A stretch of DNA of 64,000 nucleotides. Source: Pseudomonas sp. TH43 (lineage in GTDB: Bacteria; Pseudomonadota; Gammaproteobacteria; Pseudomonadales; Pseudomonadaceae). Each line of letters opens with the position of its first letter. The stretch's first letter is position 1. The DNA is taken from the NCBI RefSeq assembly GCF_016650635.1, contig NZ_JAEKFI010000003.1, positions 1,116,001 to 1,180,000 on the forward strand. The letters are read 5' to 3'. The notes beneath the pieces are model-generated. The model did no database searches. It had not been told where the DNA came from and was given only the letters and a program-made list of their open reading frames with translations. Positions 20,218-29,760 of the stretch are shown piece by piece. A program made the translations under genes and the position numbers.

Positions 20218-21162
20218 ATGTCCAGTACGCCCTACGTGATCGACCAACTTCAGGCCCGTGAGCTACTGGCGCGCATCGACGTGCCGCAGATCCTGCGCAA
20301 GCTGTTCCGCGACCTGGCCGCCGGACACGCCGTGCAACCGGCGCAACAACTGGTGGAGTTCCCGCAGGGTGCAGGCGACTTCATCAATTATCTGGGAGTA
20401 CTGGCTGAAGACGGTGTGTATGGGGTGAAGACCTCACCGTACATCGTTCGCGAGCAAGGCCCGCTGGTAACGGCGTGGACGTTGTTGATGTCGATGCAGA
20501 CCGGTCAGCCATTGCTGCTTTGTGATGCCGGTGAGCTGACCACCGCACGTACTGCTGCGACCACGGCTGTGGCGGTCGACGCCTTGGCTCCGTTGAACGC
20601 TACCCGACTGGCGATCATCGGTAGCGGCAAGGTTGCCCAAGCGCATCTGCACTATGTGAAATCGCTGCGTGACTGGCAGAGCATCAGCGTGTATTCGCCA
20701 TCGCTTACTGAAGACCGCGAGACTCAGGCGCTGTTGAAAACCATCGCACCGAACCTGAAGATTGCCGACAGTCGCGACGCAGCCATCGCCGAGGCCGACG
20801 TGATCATGCTTTGCACCTCATCCGCAGGCCCGGTGATCGACCCCGGCGCCCTGAGCAAACCGGCGCTGATCACCTCGATCAGCACCAACGCCCCGCGCGC
20901 TCATGAAGTACCGCCGCAGAGCCTCAACGACATGCAGGTATTCTGCGACTATCGTCTGACCACGCCGGGGTCGGCGGGTGAGATGTTGATTGCCAGTGAA
21001 CAGCATGGCTGGAGCAAGGATTCAATCATCGGCGATTTGGCGGATCTGCTCAGCGAAAAAGTCCAGCGACCGACTTACGACCGTCACGTGTTTTTCCGTT
21101 CAATCGGCCTGGGCCTGGAAGACATCGCCCTGGCCAATGCGGTTTATCACCTGACCCACTAA
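20218..21162 (+). CDS. dauB: L-arginine dehydrogenase-type protein (ornithine cyclodeaminase family)
   Basis: A 314-residue NAD(P)-dependent enzyme of the ornithine cyclodeaminase/mu-crystallin family. The Rossmann glycine motif is in ATRLAIIGSGKVAQAHL near residue 130. In P. aeruginosa DauB reduces iminoarginine to L-arginine with NADPH, completing racemisation of D-arginine. The function here is inferred from gene order dauB-dauA-dauR. The ATG at 20218 has GGAG six to seven bases upstream; in-frame ATGs at 20170 and 20179 fall in the palindrome and are less likely. Confidence 0.88.
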   Translation: MSSTPYVIDQLQARELLARIDVPQILRKLFRDLAAGHAVQPAQQLVEFPQGAGDFINYLGVLAEDGVYGVKTSPYIVREQGPLVTAWTLLMSMQTGQPLLLCDAGELTTARTAATTAVAVDALAPLNATRLAIIGSGKVAQAHLHYVKSLRDWQSISVYSPSLTEDRETQALLKTIAPNLKIADSRDAAIAEADVIMLCTSSAGPVIDPGALSKPALITSISTNAPRAHEVPPQSLNDMQVFCDYRLTTPGSAGEMLIASEQHGWSKDSIIGDLADLLSEKVQRPTYDRHVFFRSIGLGLEDIALANAVYHLTH

Positions 21163-21173
21163 CACCAAAATCC

Positions 21174-21267
21174 CCTGTAGGAGTGAGCCTGCTCGCGATA
21201 GCGGTTTTACATTCAACATTATTGTTGACTGATATACCGCTATCGCGAGCAGGCTCACTCCTACAGG
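21174..21267. repeat. REPIN, GTGAGCCTGCTCGCGATAGCGG type
   Basis: CCTGTAGGAGTGAGCCTGCT and AGCAGGCTCACTCCTACAGG are inverted arms with inner GCGATAGCGG/CCGCTATCGC. It separates dauB from dauA inside the presumed operon. Confidence 0.92.
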
Positions 21268-21298
21268 AGATCTGCGTTTTTTCGATATTGAGTACTAA

Positions 21299-22438
<1,140 letters not shown>

Positions 22439-22531
22439 GCGCCGGTTCGGATGACGCGCCCAACAGATTGCGGCACACTCGCAGCGCCTCCTGATCACGG
22501 GGGCGCTGACGCTGCCTGGAGCTCCACTGTC

Positions 22532-23158
22532 ATGACCGCCCCCGAACTCGACCCGGCCCTGGATAACTTCCGCGCCATCGCCGACGCCATCGCCACGCTG
22601 TTCTTTCCGCACGCCGAAGTGGTGCTGCACGACCTGCGCACGCAGAAGGTCGACTACATCGCCAACAACCTGTCCAAGCGCGAGATCGGTGACGACTCAT
22701 CGCTGGAAGACATGCTCAGTGAAGATGTCAGCGACAGGAACATCGGCCCCTACGAAAAGCTCAATTGGGACGGGCAGAAGATTCGCAGCCTGAGCACGGT
22801 GCTGCGCAACAGCGAAGGCCTGCCGTTGGCAGTGCTGTGCATCAATCTGAATATTTCGCTGTTCGAGAACGCCAAGGCTGCGCTGGATCTGTTCCTGTCG
22901 CCGAGCAAACTGATTCCGCAGCCCGATTCACTGTTTCGCGATGACTGGCAGGAGCGCATCAACACGTTCCTGCATGCCTGGCTGCGCGAGCGGCAGTTGA
23001 GTCTTAATCTGCTGACTCGCGACCACAAGCGCGAACTGGTGCTGGCGCTACACGCCGAGGGTGCGTTCAAGGGCAAGAGCGCCTCGAACTATGTGGCCAA
23101 TGTGCTGAACATGGGGCGGGCGACGGTGTACAAGCATTTGAAGGAAATGAAGGGCTAG
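22532..23158 (+). CDS. dauR: DauR-type repressor (YheO-like PAS plus HTH)
   Basis: A 208-residue regulator. The N-terminal 115 residues form a YheO-like PAS domain (LFFPHAEVVLHDLRTQKVDYIANN). The C-terminal 50 residues carry a helix-turn-helix (ELVLALHAEGAFKGKSASNYVANVL, then GRATVYKHLKEM). In P. aeruginosa DauR represses dauBAR and is thought to respond to an arginine-derived keto acid. The ATG at 22532 was chosen with GGAG about ten bases upstream; a start at 22451 would add 27 residues of low coding quality. Confidence 0.88.
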   Translation: MTAPELDPALDNFRAIADAIATLFFPHAEVVLHDLRTQKVDYIANNLSKREIGDDSSLEDMLSEDVSDRNIGPYEKLNWDGQKIRSLSTVLRNSEGLPLAVLCINLNISLFENAKAALDLFLSPSKLIPQPDSLFRDDWQERINTFLHAWLRERQLSLNLLTRDHKRELVLALHAEGAFKGKSASNYVANVLNMGRATVYKHLKEMKG

Positions 23159-23180
23159 AGATCTTCATCGATAGTTCCGG

Positions 23181-23266
23181 CCTCTTCGCGAGCAGGCTCG
23201 CTCCCACAGGGGATTTGTGAATGCCAGAGATCCAGTGTGGGAGCGAGCCTGCTCGCGATAGCGGAC
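23181..23266. repeat. REP pair, GAGCCTGCTCGCGA family, reversed order
   Basis: CTTCGCGAGCAGGCTCGCTCCCACA comes first and GTGTGGGAGCGAGCCTGCTCGCGA second, so the two REPs face away from each other compared with the usual REPIN. It lies between the convergent dauR and binding-protein genes. Confidence 0.88.
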
Positions 23267-23268
23267 TA

Positions 23269-24045
23269 TCAGTCGCCGTAGATGTCGGACTTGAAGTACT
23301 TGTCGGAAATCTTCTGGTATTCGCCACTCGCGCGAATGCCATCAATGGCGCCGTTCAACTGGCTGACCAGTTCAGTATTGCCCTTGCGCACCGCAATCCC
23401 CGCGCCCTCGCCCACGTACTTCGGATCCTTCAACTCAGGCCCGACAAACGCATAACCCTTGCCACGCGGCATCGAGAGAAAGTCATTCAGCGGAATGGTG
23501 TCGGCAAAGATCGCATCGAGACGCCCCGCCGCCAGGTCCATGTAGATTTCTTCGTTGTTGCTGTAGCGCTTGACGTTGATGCCCTTCGGCTCGAACACCT
23601 CGGTGGCGTAACGATCGGTGGTGGTCGCGCGCTGCACGCCGACGTTCTTGCCCTTGAGGCTGGCGTACTGATCATCGACCGTGGCGCCGTCCTTCATTAC
23701 CAGACGCGACGAGGTGAAGTAGTACTTGTGGGTGAAATCCACTGACTTCTTGCGGTCTTCGTTGATGGTCATCGACGACAGCGCCATGTCGATTTTCTTC
23801 ACCTTCAGCGACGGAATCAGACCGTCGAACTCACCCTCGACCCACACGCACTTGACCTTCATCTGCGCGCACAGGGCATTGCCGACGTCGTAGTCGAAAC
23901 CGACGATTTCACCTTGGTCGGTTTTCGAGGCGAAGGGTGGGTAAGCGGCTTCGATGCCAATGCGCAGGGTTTGCTCGGCGGCGAACACGCTGGCGCTTGC
24001 CAACAGGCTCAGGGCCAGACCGGTGATGAGGGGGAGTTTCTTCAT
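23269..24045 (-). CDS. Periplasmic basic amino-acid binding protein
   Basis: A 258-residue solute-binding protein of the lysine/arginine/ornithine type. A Sec signal peptide covers residues 1-22 ([20 protein letters not shown], then FAA). The mature start [17 protein letters not shown] and the segments [21 protein letters not shown] and [14 protein letters not shown] are typical. No permease genes are next to it, so it probably serves a transporter encoded elsewhere. It lies beside dauBAR, matching the P. aeruginosa arrangement as I recall it, and suggests D- or L-arginine uptake. Confidence 0.93.
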   Translation of the reverse strand: MKKLPLITGLALSLLASASVFAAEQTLRIGIEAAYPPFASKTDQGEIVGFDYDVGNALCAQMKVKCVWVEGEFDGLIPSLKVKKIDMALSSMTINEDRKKSVDFTHKYYFTSSRLVMKDGATVDDQYASLKGKNVGVQRATTTDRYATEVFEPKGINVKRYSNNEEIYMDLAAGRLDAIFADTIPLNDFLSMPRGKGYAFVGPELKDPKYVGEGAGIAVRKGNTELVSQLNGAIDGIRASGEYQKISDKYFKSDIYGD

Positions 24046-24227
24046 GTTCGTTCTCTCGCGGGTTGTTGTTGGTTTGGCAAGATGAAGAAGAGCAGCTGCG
24101 AGCTGTTAGCTACGAGCGGCGGGACGGAGCATTTTTTGTACTTATAAATCCATACTGGACTCGTATGTACAAATCGTCAATCGAGGAAAAGGGAGTGTCA
24201 GTGGAATTTTTTGTTGTTGCAGAAGGC

Positions 24228-24327
24228 CTCATCGCTGGCAAGCCAGCTCCCACAGGGTTCTGTGCTGCACACCGAATTTGTGCTCGACGCAAAACACTGT
24301 GGGAGCTGGCTTGCCAGCGATGTCGGA
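24228..24327. repeat. REPIN, GGGAGCTGGCTTGCCAGCGAT family
   Basis: CATCGCTGGCAAGCCAGCTC and GAGCTGGCTTGCCAGCGATG are inverted arms. The same family occurs inside algK at 34761-34854. The rest of the 300-base gap before the binding-protein gene holds its promoter and nothing else I can name. Confidence 0.92.
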
Positions 24328-24346
24328 CTAAAGGGCGCTACAGGGC

Positions 24347-24799
24347 TTACTTGTTCCAGCGATCCGCGGCGGCATGATCACTGTCGCGCCCTTCAACCCA
24401 ACGCGGCCCGTCGCTGGTGTTTTCTTTCTTCCAGAACGGTGCACGGGTTTTCAGGTAGTCCATGACAAACGCGCAGGCGTCGAAAGCGGCCTGGCGATGG
24501 GCGCTGGCGGCGCCGACGAAGACGATAGGCTCGCCCGGCTCCAGCGCGCCGATGCGGTGCAGCACTTCCAGCTTCAGCAGCGGCCAGCGCTGCTCCGCTT
24601 CGATGGCGATTTTACCGAGGGCTTTTTCGGTCATGCCCGGATAGTGCTCAAGGAACATCCCCGCCACATCCAGCCCATCATTGAAGTCGCGCACGTAGCC
24701 GACAAAACTCACCACCGCGCCGACGCCGACATTGGCCGCGTGCATCGCGTTGACTTCAGCGCCCGGATCGAACGGCGTGGCCTGCACGCGAATCGCCAT
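24347..24799 (-). CDS. moaE: Molybdopterin synthase catalytic subunit
   Basis: A 150-residue large subunit of molybdopterin synthase, which with thiocarboxylated MoaD turns cyclic pyranopterin monophosphate into molybdopterin. Family blocks include VGAVVSFVGYVRDFN, the LEHYPGMTEKAL segment, and the C-terminal DYLKTRAPFWKKE with catalytic lysines. It follows moaD by three bases in a moaC-moaD-moaE operon. Length is as expected. Confidence 0.96.
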   Translation of the reverse strand: MAIRVQATPFDPGAEVNAMHAANVGVGAVVSFVGYVRDFNDGLDVAGMFLEHYPGMTEKALGKIAIEAEQRWPLLKLEVLHRIGALEPGEPIVFVGAASAHRQAAFDACAFVMDYLKTRAPFWKKENTSDGPRWVEGRDSDHAAADRWNK

Positions 24800-24802
24800 G
24801 GC

Positions 24803-25045
24803 TCAGCCTCCGGTTACGGTAGGGAAAAACGCCACTTCGTCGCCATCGACCACCGGTTCATCGAGTTGGCAGAGATCTTCGTTGCGTGCACACATCAGGT
24901 TCTGCTCGCTCAACACTTCAGCGCCGTCACGCTTTGCCAACAGTGCCCTCACGTCATCGACAGTGGCGAAATCGCCTTCGACCTTTACCGAATCCACGCC
25001 CAGCGCTTCACGGTAACGGGCAAAAAATTTCACGGTCAGGTTCAT
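24803..25045 (-). CDS. moaD: Molybdopterin synthase sulfur carrier
   Basis: An 80-residue ubiquitin-like protein ending in Gly-Gly (PTVTGG), the tail that becomes a thiocarboxylate and donates sulfur. [16 protein letters not shown] is a typical start. The ATG overlaps the moaC stop by four bases (ATGA), which fixes the start. A longer open frame upstream is only the moaC shadow. Confidence 0.95.
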   Translation of the reverse strand: MNLTVKFFARYREALGVDSVKVEGDFATVDDVRALLAKRDGAEVLSEQNLMCARNEDLCQLDEPVVDGDEVAFFPTVTGG

Positions 25046-25515
25046 GGCTGCTCCGCTTGAAAGTGCCCACTCTTGCCGCCGACCTTCTCCAGCAGGCGCA
25101 CACTTTCGATGATCATGCCGCGATCGACGGCTTTGCACATGTCGTAGATGGTCAGCGCGGCGACGCTGGCGGCGGTCAGCGCTTCCATTTCGACGCCAGT
25201 CTGCCCGGACAGTTTGCAGCGGGCGACGATGCGTACGGCGTCTGCGCCTTCGGCACTGAGTTCGACTTTGACGCCAGTGAGCATCAGCGGGTGGCACAGG
25301 GGAATCAGATCGCTGGTTTTCTTCGCTGCCTGAATGCCGGCAATGCGCGCCACGGCGAACACATCGCCCTTGGGATGGCCGCCGCTGACAATCATCTGCA
25401 ACGTTTCGGGGAGCATGCGCACCAGCGCTTGAGCCGTCGCTTCACGGAACGTCACGGCTTTTTCAGTGACGTCGACCATGTTGGCGCGACCTTGGGAATC
25501 GAGATGAGTCAGCAC
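25042..25515 (-). CDS. moaC: Cyclic pyranopterin monophosphate synthase
   Basis: A 157-residue enzyme that acts after MoaA in molybdenum cofactor synthesis. [14 protein letters not shown] at the start, the [17 protein letters not shown] motif and [20 protein letters not shown] with the catalytic acidic and Lys region are conserved. It heads the operon moaC-moaD-moaE; a REPIN lies upstream. Confidence 0.96.
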   Translation of the reverse strand: MLTHLDSQGRANMVDVTEKAVTFREATAQALVRMLPETLQMIVSGGHPKGDVFAVARIAGIQAAKKTSDLIPLCHPLMLTGVKVELSAEGADAVRIVARCKLSGQTGVEMEALTAASVAALTIYDMCKAVDRGMIIESVRLLEKVGGKSGHFQAEQP

Positions 25516-25599
25516 GGGATTACTCCTGATCAGGAGCGTGGATTGTAAACCTGCGGGTCAGATTTCCGCATCACTGATTATGAATTCACCACCATCCCT

Positions 25600-25689
25600 T
25601 GTAGGAGTGAGCCTGCTCGCGATAGCGGTCTGATATTCAACATTGATGTCGACTGATCGACCGCTATCGCGAGCAGGCTCACTCCTACA
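25600..25689. repeat. REPIN, GTGAGCCTGCTCGCGATAGCGG type
   Basis: TGTAGGAGTGAGCCTGCTCG and CGAGCAGGCTCACTCCTACA are inverted arms, with GCGATAGCGG mirrored inside, between phoH and moaC. Confidence 0.92.
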
Positions 25690-25711
25690 TTTTGATTTGT
25701 GTTTGGGCATA

Positions 25712-25746
25712 AAAAAACCGGGCGGCTTTTGGGCCGCCCGGTTTTG
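25712..25746 (-). terminator. Intrinsic terminator of the PhoH gene
   Basis: AAACCGGGCGGC and GCCGCCCGGTTT pair around a short loop with T runs on both sides. On the minus strand it begins 10 bases after the stop and ends in a long T-run. Confidence 0.92.
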
Positions 25747-25755
25747 TGTGGAGAG

Positions 25756-27150
25756 TTACAGGTGCGTTTCGGCGTATTCAGCCAGGATCGAGCGAGGCAC
25801 CCCTTGCAGGGTAATGTGCACACCGTTGGGGAAATCCTTGAAGCGTTCAGTCAGGTAGGTCAGCCCGGAGCTGGTCGCGGACAGGTAAGGGGTGTCGATC
25901 TGTGCCAGGTTACCCAGGCACACCACTTTGGAACCGGCGCCGGCACGGGTGATGATGGTTTTCATCTGGTGCGGCGTGAGGTTCTGGCATTCGTCGATCA
26001 GAATCAGGCTTTGCTGGAAGCTACGACCGCGAATGTAGTTGAGCGATTTGAACTGCAGCGGCACTTTGCTGAGGATGTAGTCGACGCTGCCATGGGTGTT
26101 TTCGTCATCCATGTGCAAGGCTTCGAGGTTGTCGGTGATGGCGCCCAGCCAAGGCTCCATTTTTTCCGCTTCGGTGCCGGGCAGGAAGCCGATTTCCTGG
26201 TCCAGACCCTGCACGCTGCGGGTGGCGATGATGCGGCGATAGCGTTTGCTGACCATGGTCTGCTCGATCGCAGCGGCCAGCGCCAGAATGGTTTTACCCG
26301 AACCTGCAGCACCCGACAGATTGACCAGGTGAATGTCCGGATCCAGCAGCGCGTACAGCGCCAGGCTCTGATAGATGTCGCGTGGTTTGAGCCCCCACGC
26401 CTCTTGGTGCAGCAACGGTTCCTGATGCAGGTCGAGAATCAGCAAGCGGTCTTCTTCAATCTCCTTGATCCAGCCAACGAAGCCCTGCTCATCAATGATG
26501 AACTCGTTGATGTGCACCGCCGGCAGGTTGTCGATCAGTTGCACCTGGTGCCAGGTGCGGCCATGGTCCTGACGGGTTTCGACCTTGCTCACGCGGTCCC
26601 AGAACGAGCCGGTCATGTTGTGGTAGCCGTTGGGCAGCAGGGATACGTCATCGACCAGTTGGTCGGTGCTGTAGTCCTCGGCCGCGATTCCGCAGGCGCG
26701 TGCCTTGAGGCGCATGTTGATGTCTTTGGTCACCAGCACCACAGGTTTTTGCGGGTCGCGGGTATGCAGGTCGATCAGTTGGTTGATGATTTTGTTGTCG
26801 TTCAGGTGCTCGGGCAGAATCAGGTTCGACTCAGCCTGCTTGCTCATCAGAATTGACAGCAAGCCCTTCGGTCCGCCCTTGCCGCGCTGGATCGGCACAC
26901 CCAGTTCGACGTCTTCCGGGGAAGCATCGCCCAAGGTCTTGTCAATCAGCCGGATGGCCTGACGGCATTCGGCGGCCACGCTGTGATGCCCGCTCTTGAG
27001 CTTGTCCAGTTCCTCAAGCACGGTCATCGGGATCGCGACGTGGTGTTCTTCGAAATTAAGCAGGGCGTTTGGATCGTGAATCAATACGTTGGTATCGAGT
27101 ACATAAAGGATTGGCTGGTTGGAAGAAGGGCTACGTCCGTGATCATCCAT
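25756..27150 (-). CDS. PIN-PhoH fusion ATPase (PhoH2 type)
   Basis: A 464-residue two-domain protein. Residues about 13-150 form a PIN nuclease domain (YVLDTNVLIHDP, with downstream acidic residues in VTKDINMRLKA). Residues about 245-460 form a PhoH ATPase with Walker A in LSGAAGSGKTILAL and Walker B in LILIDECQNLT. PhoH2 proteins of actinobacteria act as RNA helicase/RNase enzymes; the role in Pseudomonas is not settled. Alone in its transcription unit: a terminator follows, and a gap of 337 bases precedes it. No small antitoxin-like ORF is visible upstream. Confidence 0.92.
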   Translation of the reverse strand: MDDHGRSPSSNQPILYVLDTNVLIHDPNALLNFEEHHVAIPMTVLEELDKLKSGHHSVAAECRQAIRLIDKTLGDASPEDVELGVPIQRGKGGPKGLLSILMSKQAESNLILPEHLNDNKIINQLIDLHTRDPQKPVVLVTKDINMRLKARACGIAAEDYSTDQLVDDVSLLPNGYHNMTGSFWDRVSKVETRQDHGRTWHQVQLIDNLPAVHINEFIIDEQGFVGWIKEIEEDRLLILDLHQEPLLHQEAWGLKPRDIYQSLALYALLDPDIHLVNLSGAAGSGKTILALAAAIEQTMVSKRYRRIIATRSVQGLDQEIGFLPGTEAEKMEPWLGAITDNLEALHMDDENTHGSVDYILSKVPLQFKSLNYIRGRSFQQSLILIDECQNLTPHQMKTIITRAGAGSKVVCLGNLAQIDTPYLSATSSGLTYLTERFKDFPNGVHITLQGVPRSILAEYAETHL

Positions 27151-27487
27151 ACTCGGTCACCTTTGTCAGAGCCAGTAGACGCAATACCTGGGCGGTGCTG
27201 CGCCTCGAAGTGACTGCCGAAATCTCACCTGCGGAGATTCAAGTGACTGCAAACAAACGGGTCTTGGAAGACGCCACCTGTGTTGCAGGTTTCGGCGGTC
27301 TGTCTTCGTAATACTCCAAAACCGATGACATAAAAAAGTACTTTGACGGTTTTTTTAAGTTTATTTTGCAGAGTGACGAAAAGCCCTTGGCGGACTGCCC
27401 AGACCCCGCTAAAGTCGGAAGTCCGCCTGCATCGAATTCCGCAAAAAAATCACTTCAAGCCCAATGTTTCCGGGCTTTTGCCGTTTC
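27151..27487. other. Intergenic region upstream of the PhoH gene
   Basis: 337 bases between two minus-strand genes. It contains a weak terminator for the upstream deacetylase gene at 27443-27477 and should hold the phoH promoter. No gene is seen. Confidence 0.5.
27443..27477 (-). terminator. Possible terminator of the deacetylase gene
   Basis: On the minus strand AAGCCC and GGGCTT pair around nine bases, and seven T residues follow after a short spacer. It starts 11 bases after the stop. The stem is short, so the call is tentative. Confidence 0.45.
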
Positions 27488-28612
27488 TCAGCGAAACGCG
27501 TCCTGACAGTCTTCCCAACCAATCCCACTTTGCGCCGTTTGCGTGATCAGCCATGGCATCGACGTCTTCACCGCGTCCTGCTTGACGTTGAAATTGATCA
27601 CCCCGTGCCGCCACAACAACATCAGCGTCAGCACCCGTTGCGCGCTCGGGGCACCCTTGAGTTTGCCGGCGCCGTCCTGGGCATCAATGTCCCACAGCGC
27701 CACTTGCAGGCCCTGAGAATTGAAGAAACCTTGCGCATCGCTGCGGCGCTGGCCCTCCGGGGGGCGGAACAGCGGCACGTAGTTCTCCGGCAGCTTGTTC
27801 CTGACCAGATCAGCGCTGCGGCGCACCGAGTCCTGCCAATCCTGCCAATGGCTGTGGGAGCGAAACTCCCAGCCCTGCACGCCGACGCACTGTTGCGAGA
27901 ACGCCGCTTGCAGGCTGCTCACAGAACGCTCGGCCAGGCGTGCCTGAATGTCCTTGCCCAAAACAAAGAACGTACCGCTCAGGTTCGACTTGCGCAGGTA
28001 TTCAGTCAGCCAGTCGGTGTTGTCCGGTTGCACGTTGGCGGCACTGTCGAAGGTCAGCAGAAACAGCCGATCGTGCATGTCTTCGCCGTTGCGCTCGTAG
28101 TCGCCGAAACGATCGAATTCGTTGCTGGTCTGCGGCGACAGCGCGGCCTTGCGCATCAACTCATCCAGATACTGCAGATGGAAGATCCGGCTCGGTTCGG
28201 CCCACTTGGTGTAATAGCTGTCATCGCTGACCACGAATTTGGCGGCTTGCTCGCGCAGGGTCGGCAAGTCTTCGACGAGGAAGCAGAACGAGGCATCCTG
28301 ATCGCAGCTTTGCTGGGCGTAGTTGTAGTTGGCCAACAAGCGCTGCCAGAGGCGTTGGCGCAGGCCGTTGATCGCGTCGATATTGACCGTACGCAAGCCC
28401 AGACGCTGGGCCAGGGCGGCCTCGTCCATCGATTCGGTGCCGAGCAGGCCACGGGCGAACATGAGGATTTCCGCCCGCGAGGCGACGTCGAACAGCGTCG
28501 GGCTGGTCAGTTGCTCCGGCCAGGTGCTGCGATCCAGCGTCGCCACATCGCCCGGCGCCGCAACGGCACCGAAGCTCAACAGCCACGCGGTGAATAAAAG
28601 AACAATGCGCAA
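27488..28612 (-). CDS. Secreted polysaccharide-deacetylase-family protein
   Basis: A 374-residue protein. A signal peptide is present if translation starts at the TTG at 28612 (MRIVLLFTAWLLSFGAVAA), which has GGAGA six to seven bases upstream; an earlier in-frame ATG at 28744 would add 44 residues from a repeat element. The C-terminal half is a divergent NodB-like domain: LFLLTFDSAANVQPDNT, FRSHSHWQDW with possible metal His residues, and FRPPEGQRRSDAQ. The first Asp-Asp of the classical motif appears as FDS, so activity is uncertain. It would act in the periplasm on an unknown glycan. It is not linked to the alginate operon by position or strand. Confidence 0.85.
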   Translation of the reverse strand: MRIVLLFTAWLLSFGAVAAPGDVATLDRSTWPEQLTSPTLFDVASRAEILMFARGLLGTESMDEAALAQRLGLRTVNIDAINGLRQRLWQRLLANYNYAQQSCDQDASFCFLVEDLPTLREQAAKFVVSDDSYYTKWAEPSRIFHLQYLDELMRKAALSPQTSNEFDRFGDYERNGEDMHDRLFLLTFDSAANVQPDNTDWLTEYLRKSNLSGTFFVLGKDIQARLAERSVSSLQAAFSQQCVGVQGWEFRSHSHWQDWQDSVRRSADLVRNKLPENYVPLFRPPEGQRRSDAQGFFNSQGLQVALWDIDAQDGAGKLKGAPSAQRVLTLMLLWRHGVINFNVKQDAVKTSMPWLITQTAQSGIGWEDCQDAFR

Positions 28613-28676
28613 AGGGGCGTCTCCATAACAAAACCCGCGCGGCACTATAGCTGATGTGCAAAATTCACGGACGCTG

Positions 28677-28824
28677 CCCTCACCCCAGCCCTCTCCCAGA
28701 GGGAGAGGGAGCCGATCTCCGTTGATTTTAAAATTTGAGTTCAACTCGATAGCTCAGGTCGGCGTAAATCGAAAGAATCACTCGGTCAGTCCCCTCTCCC
28801 TCTGGGAGAGGGTTAGGGTGAGGG
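28677..28824. repeat. CCCTCACCC...GGGAGAGGG inverted repeat element
   Basis: CCCTCACCCCAGCCCTCTCC and GGAGAGGGTTAGGGTGAGGG form outer arms, each with its own CCCTCTCCC-AGAGGGAGAGGG mini-palindrome. The family recurs between algL and algI (41938-42142). Confidence 0.88.
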
Positions 28825-28939
28825 AAAAATCCACCAGCCGTCGCAAATGCCCGAGCTTCCCCACACCTATAGCCCCCATAGCTGGAGTCAACTCGGACAA
28901 CCCCCTAGAATCGCCCCCACGATTAAAGGAGACGACTTC

Positions 28940-29719
28940 ATGCTGATGGTGATTTCCCCCGCCAAGACCCTCGATTACGAAACACCGCCGGCGACCCAGC
29001 GCTTCACTCAGCCGCAATACCTCGACCATTCCCAGGAACTGATCCAGCAACTGCGCGACCTGACGCCGGCGCAGATCAGCGAACTGATGCACGTGTCCGA
29101 CAAGATCGGCGGGCTCAACGCCGCGCGTTTCGGCAGCTGGACGCCCGCGTTTACGCCAGAGAACGCCAAGCAGGCGCTGCTCGCGTTCAAGGGTGACGTT
29201 TATACCGGTCTCGACGCGCAGTCCTTCAGCGAAGCCAATTTCGACTATGCGCAAAAACACCTGCGCATGCTCTCCGGCCTCTATGGCTTGCTGCGCCCGC
29301 TGGACCTGATGCAACCGTATCGCCTGGAAATGGGCACCAAACTGGCCAATGCCCGTGGCAAAGACCTCTACGCCTTCTGGGGCACGCGCATCAGCGAATG
29401 GCTGAACGAGGCACTGGCCGACCAGGGTGACGACGTGCTGCTCAACCTGGCGTCCAACGAATACTTTTCAGCGGTCAAACGTACAGCCTTGAACGCACGG
29501 ATCATCAACACCGAGTTCAAGGACCAGAAGAACGGCCAGTACAAGATCATCAGCTTCTACGCGAAAAAAGCCCGTGGCCTGATGAGCCGCTTCGTCATCC
29601 AGGAAAAAATCAACGATCCAGCCCAGCTCAAGCAATTCGATGTGCAGGGTTATCGCTACAGCGCCGAGCAATCGAAACCCGATAATCTGGTATTTTTGCG
29701 CGACCACGCCCCCGAATAA
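28940..29719 (+). CDS. yaaA: Peroxide stress protein YaaA
   Basis: A 259-residue cytosolic protein of the YaaA (DUF328) family. In E. coli it lowers free iron and protects DNA during peroxide stress. [14 protein letters not shown] at the start, [14 protein letters not shown], and the C-terminal [15 protein letters not shown] block are diagnostic. The ATG at 28940 has AAAGGAG nine bases upstream, so an upstream in-frame ATG at 28847 is rejected. A hairpin follows. Confidence 0.95.
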   Translation: MLMVISPAKTLDYETPPATQRFTQPQYLDHSQELIQQLRDLTPAQISELMHVSDKIGGLNAARFGSWTPAFTPENAKQALLAFKGDVYTGLDAQSFSEANFDYAQKHLRMLSGLYGLLRPLDLMQPYRLEMGTKLANARGKDLYAFWGTRISEWLNEALADQGDDVLLNLASNEYFSAVKRTALNARIINTEFKDQKNGQYKIISFYAKKARGLMSRFVIQEKINDPAQLKQFDVQGYRYSAEQSKPDNLVFLRDHAPE

Positions 29720-29730
29720 AGCATGCCCAA

Positions 29731-29760
29731 TGCACGACTCTTTCTATAAAGAGTCGTGCA
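29731..29760. other. Perfect 13-bp hairpin after yaaA
   Basis: TGCACGACTCTTT and AAAGAGTCGTGCA flank CTAT, 11 bases after the yaaA stop. There is no T-run after it, so it is either a Rho-assisted terminator/processing site or a protein-binding palindrome. Confidence 0.6.
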
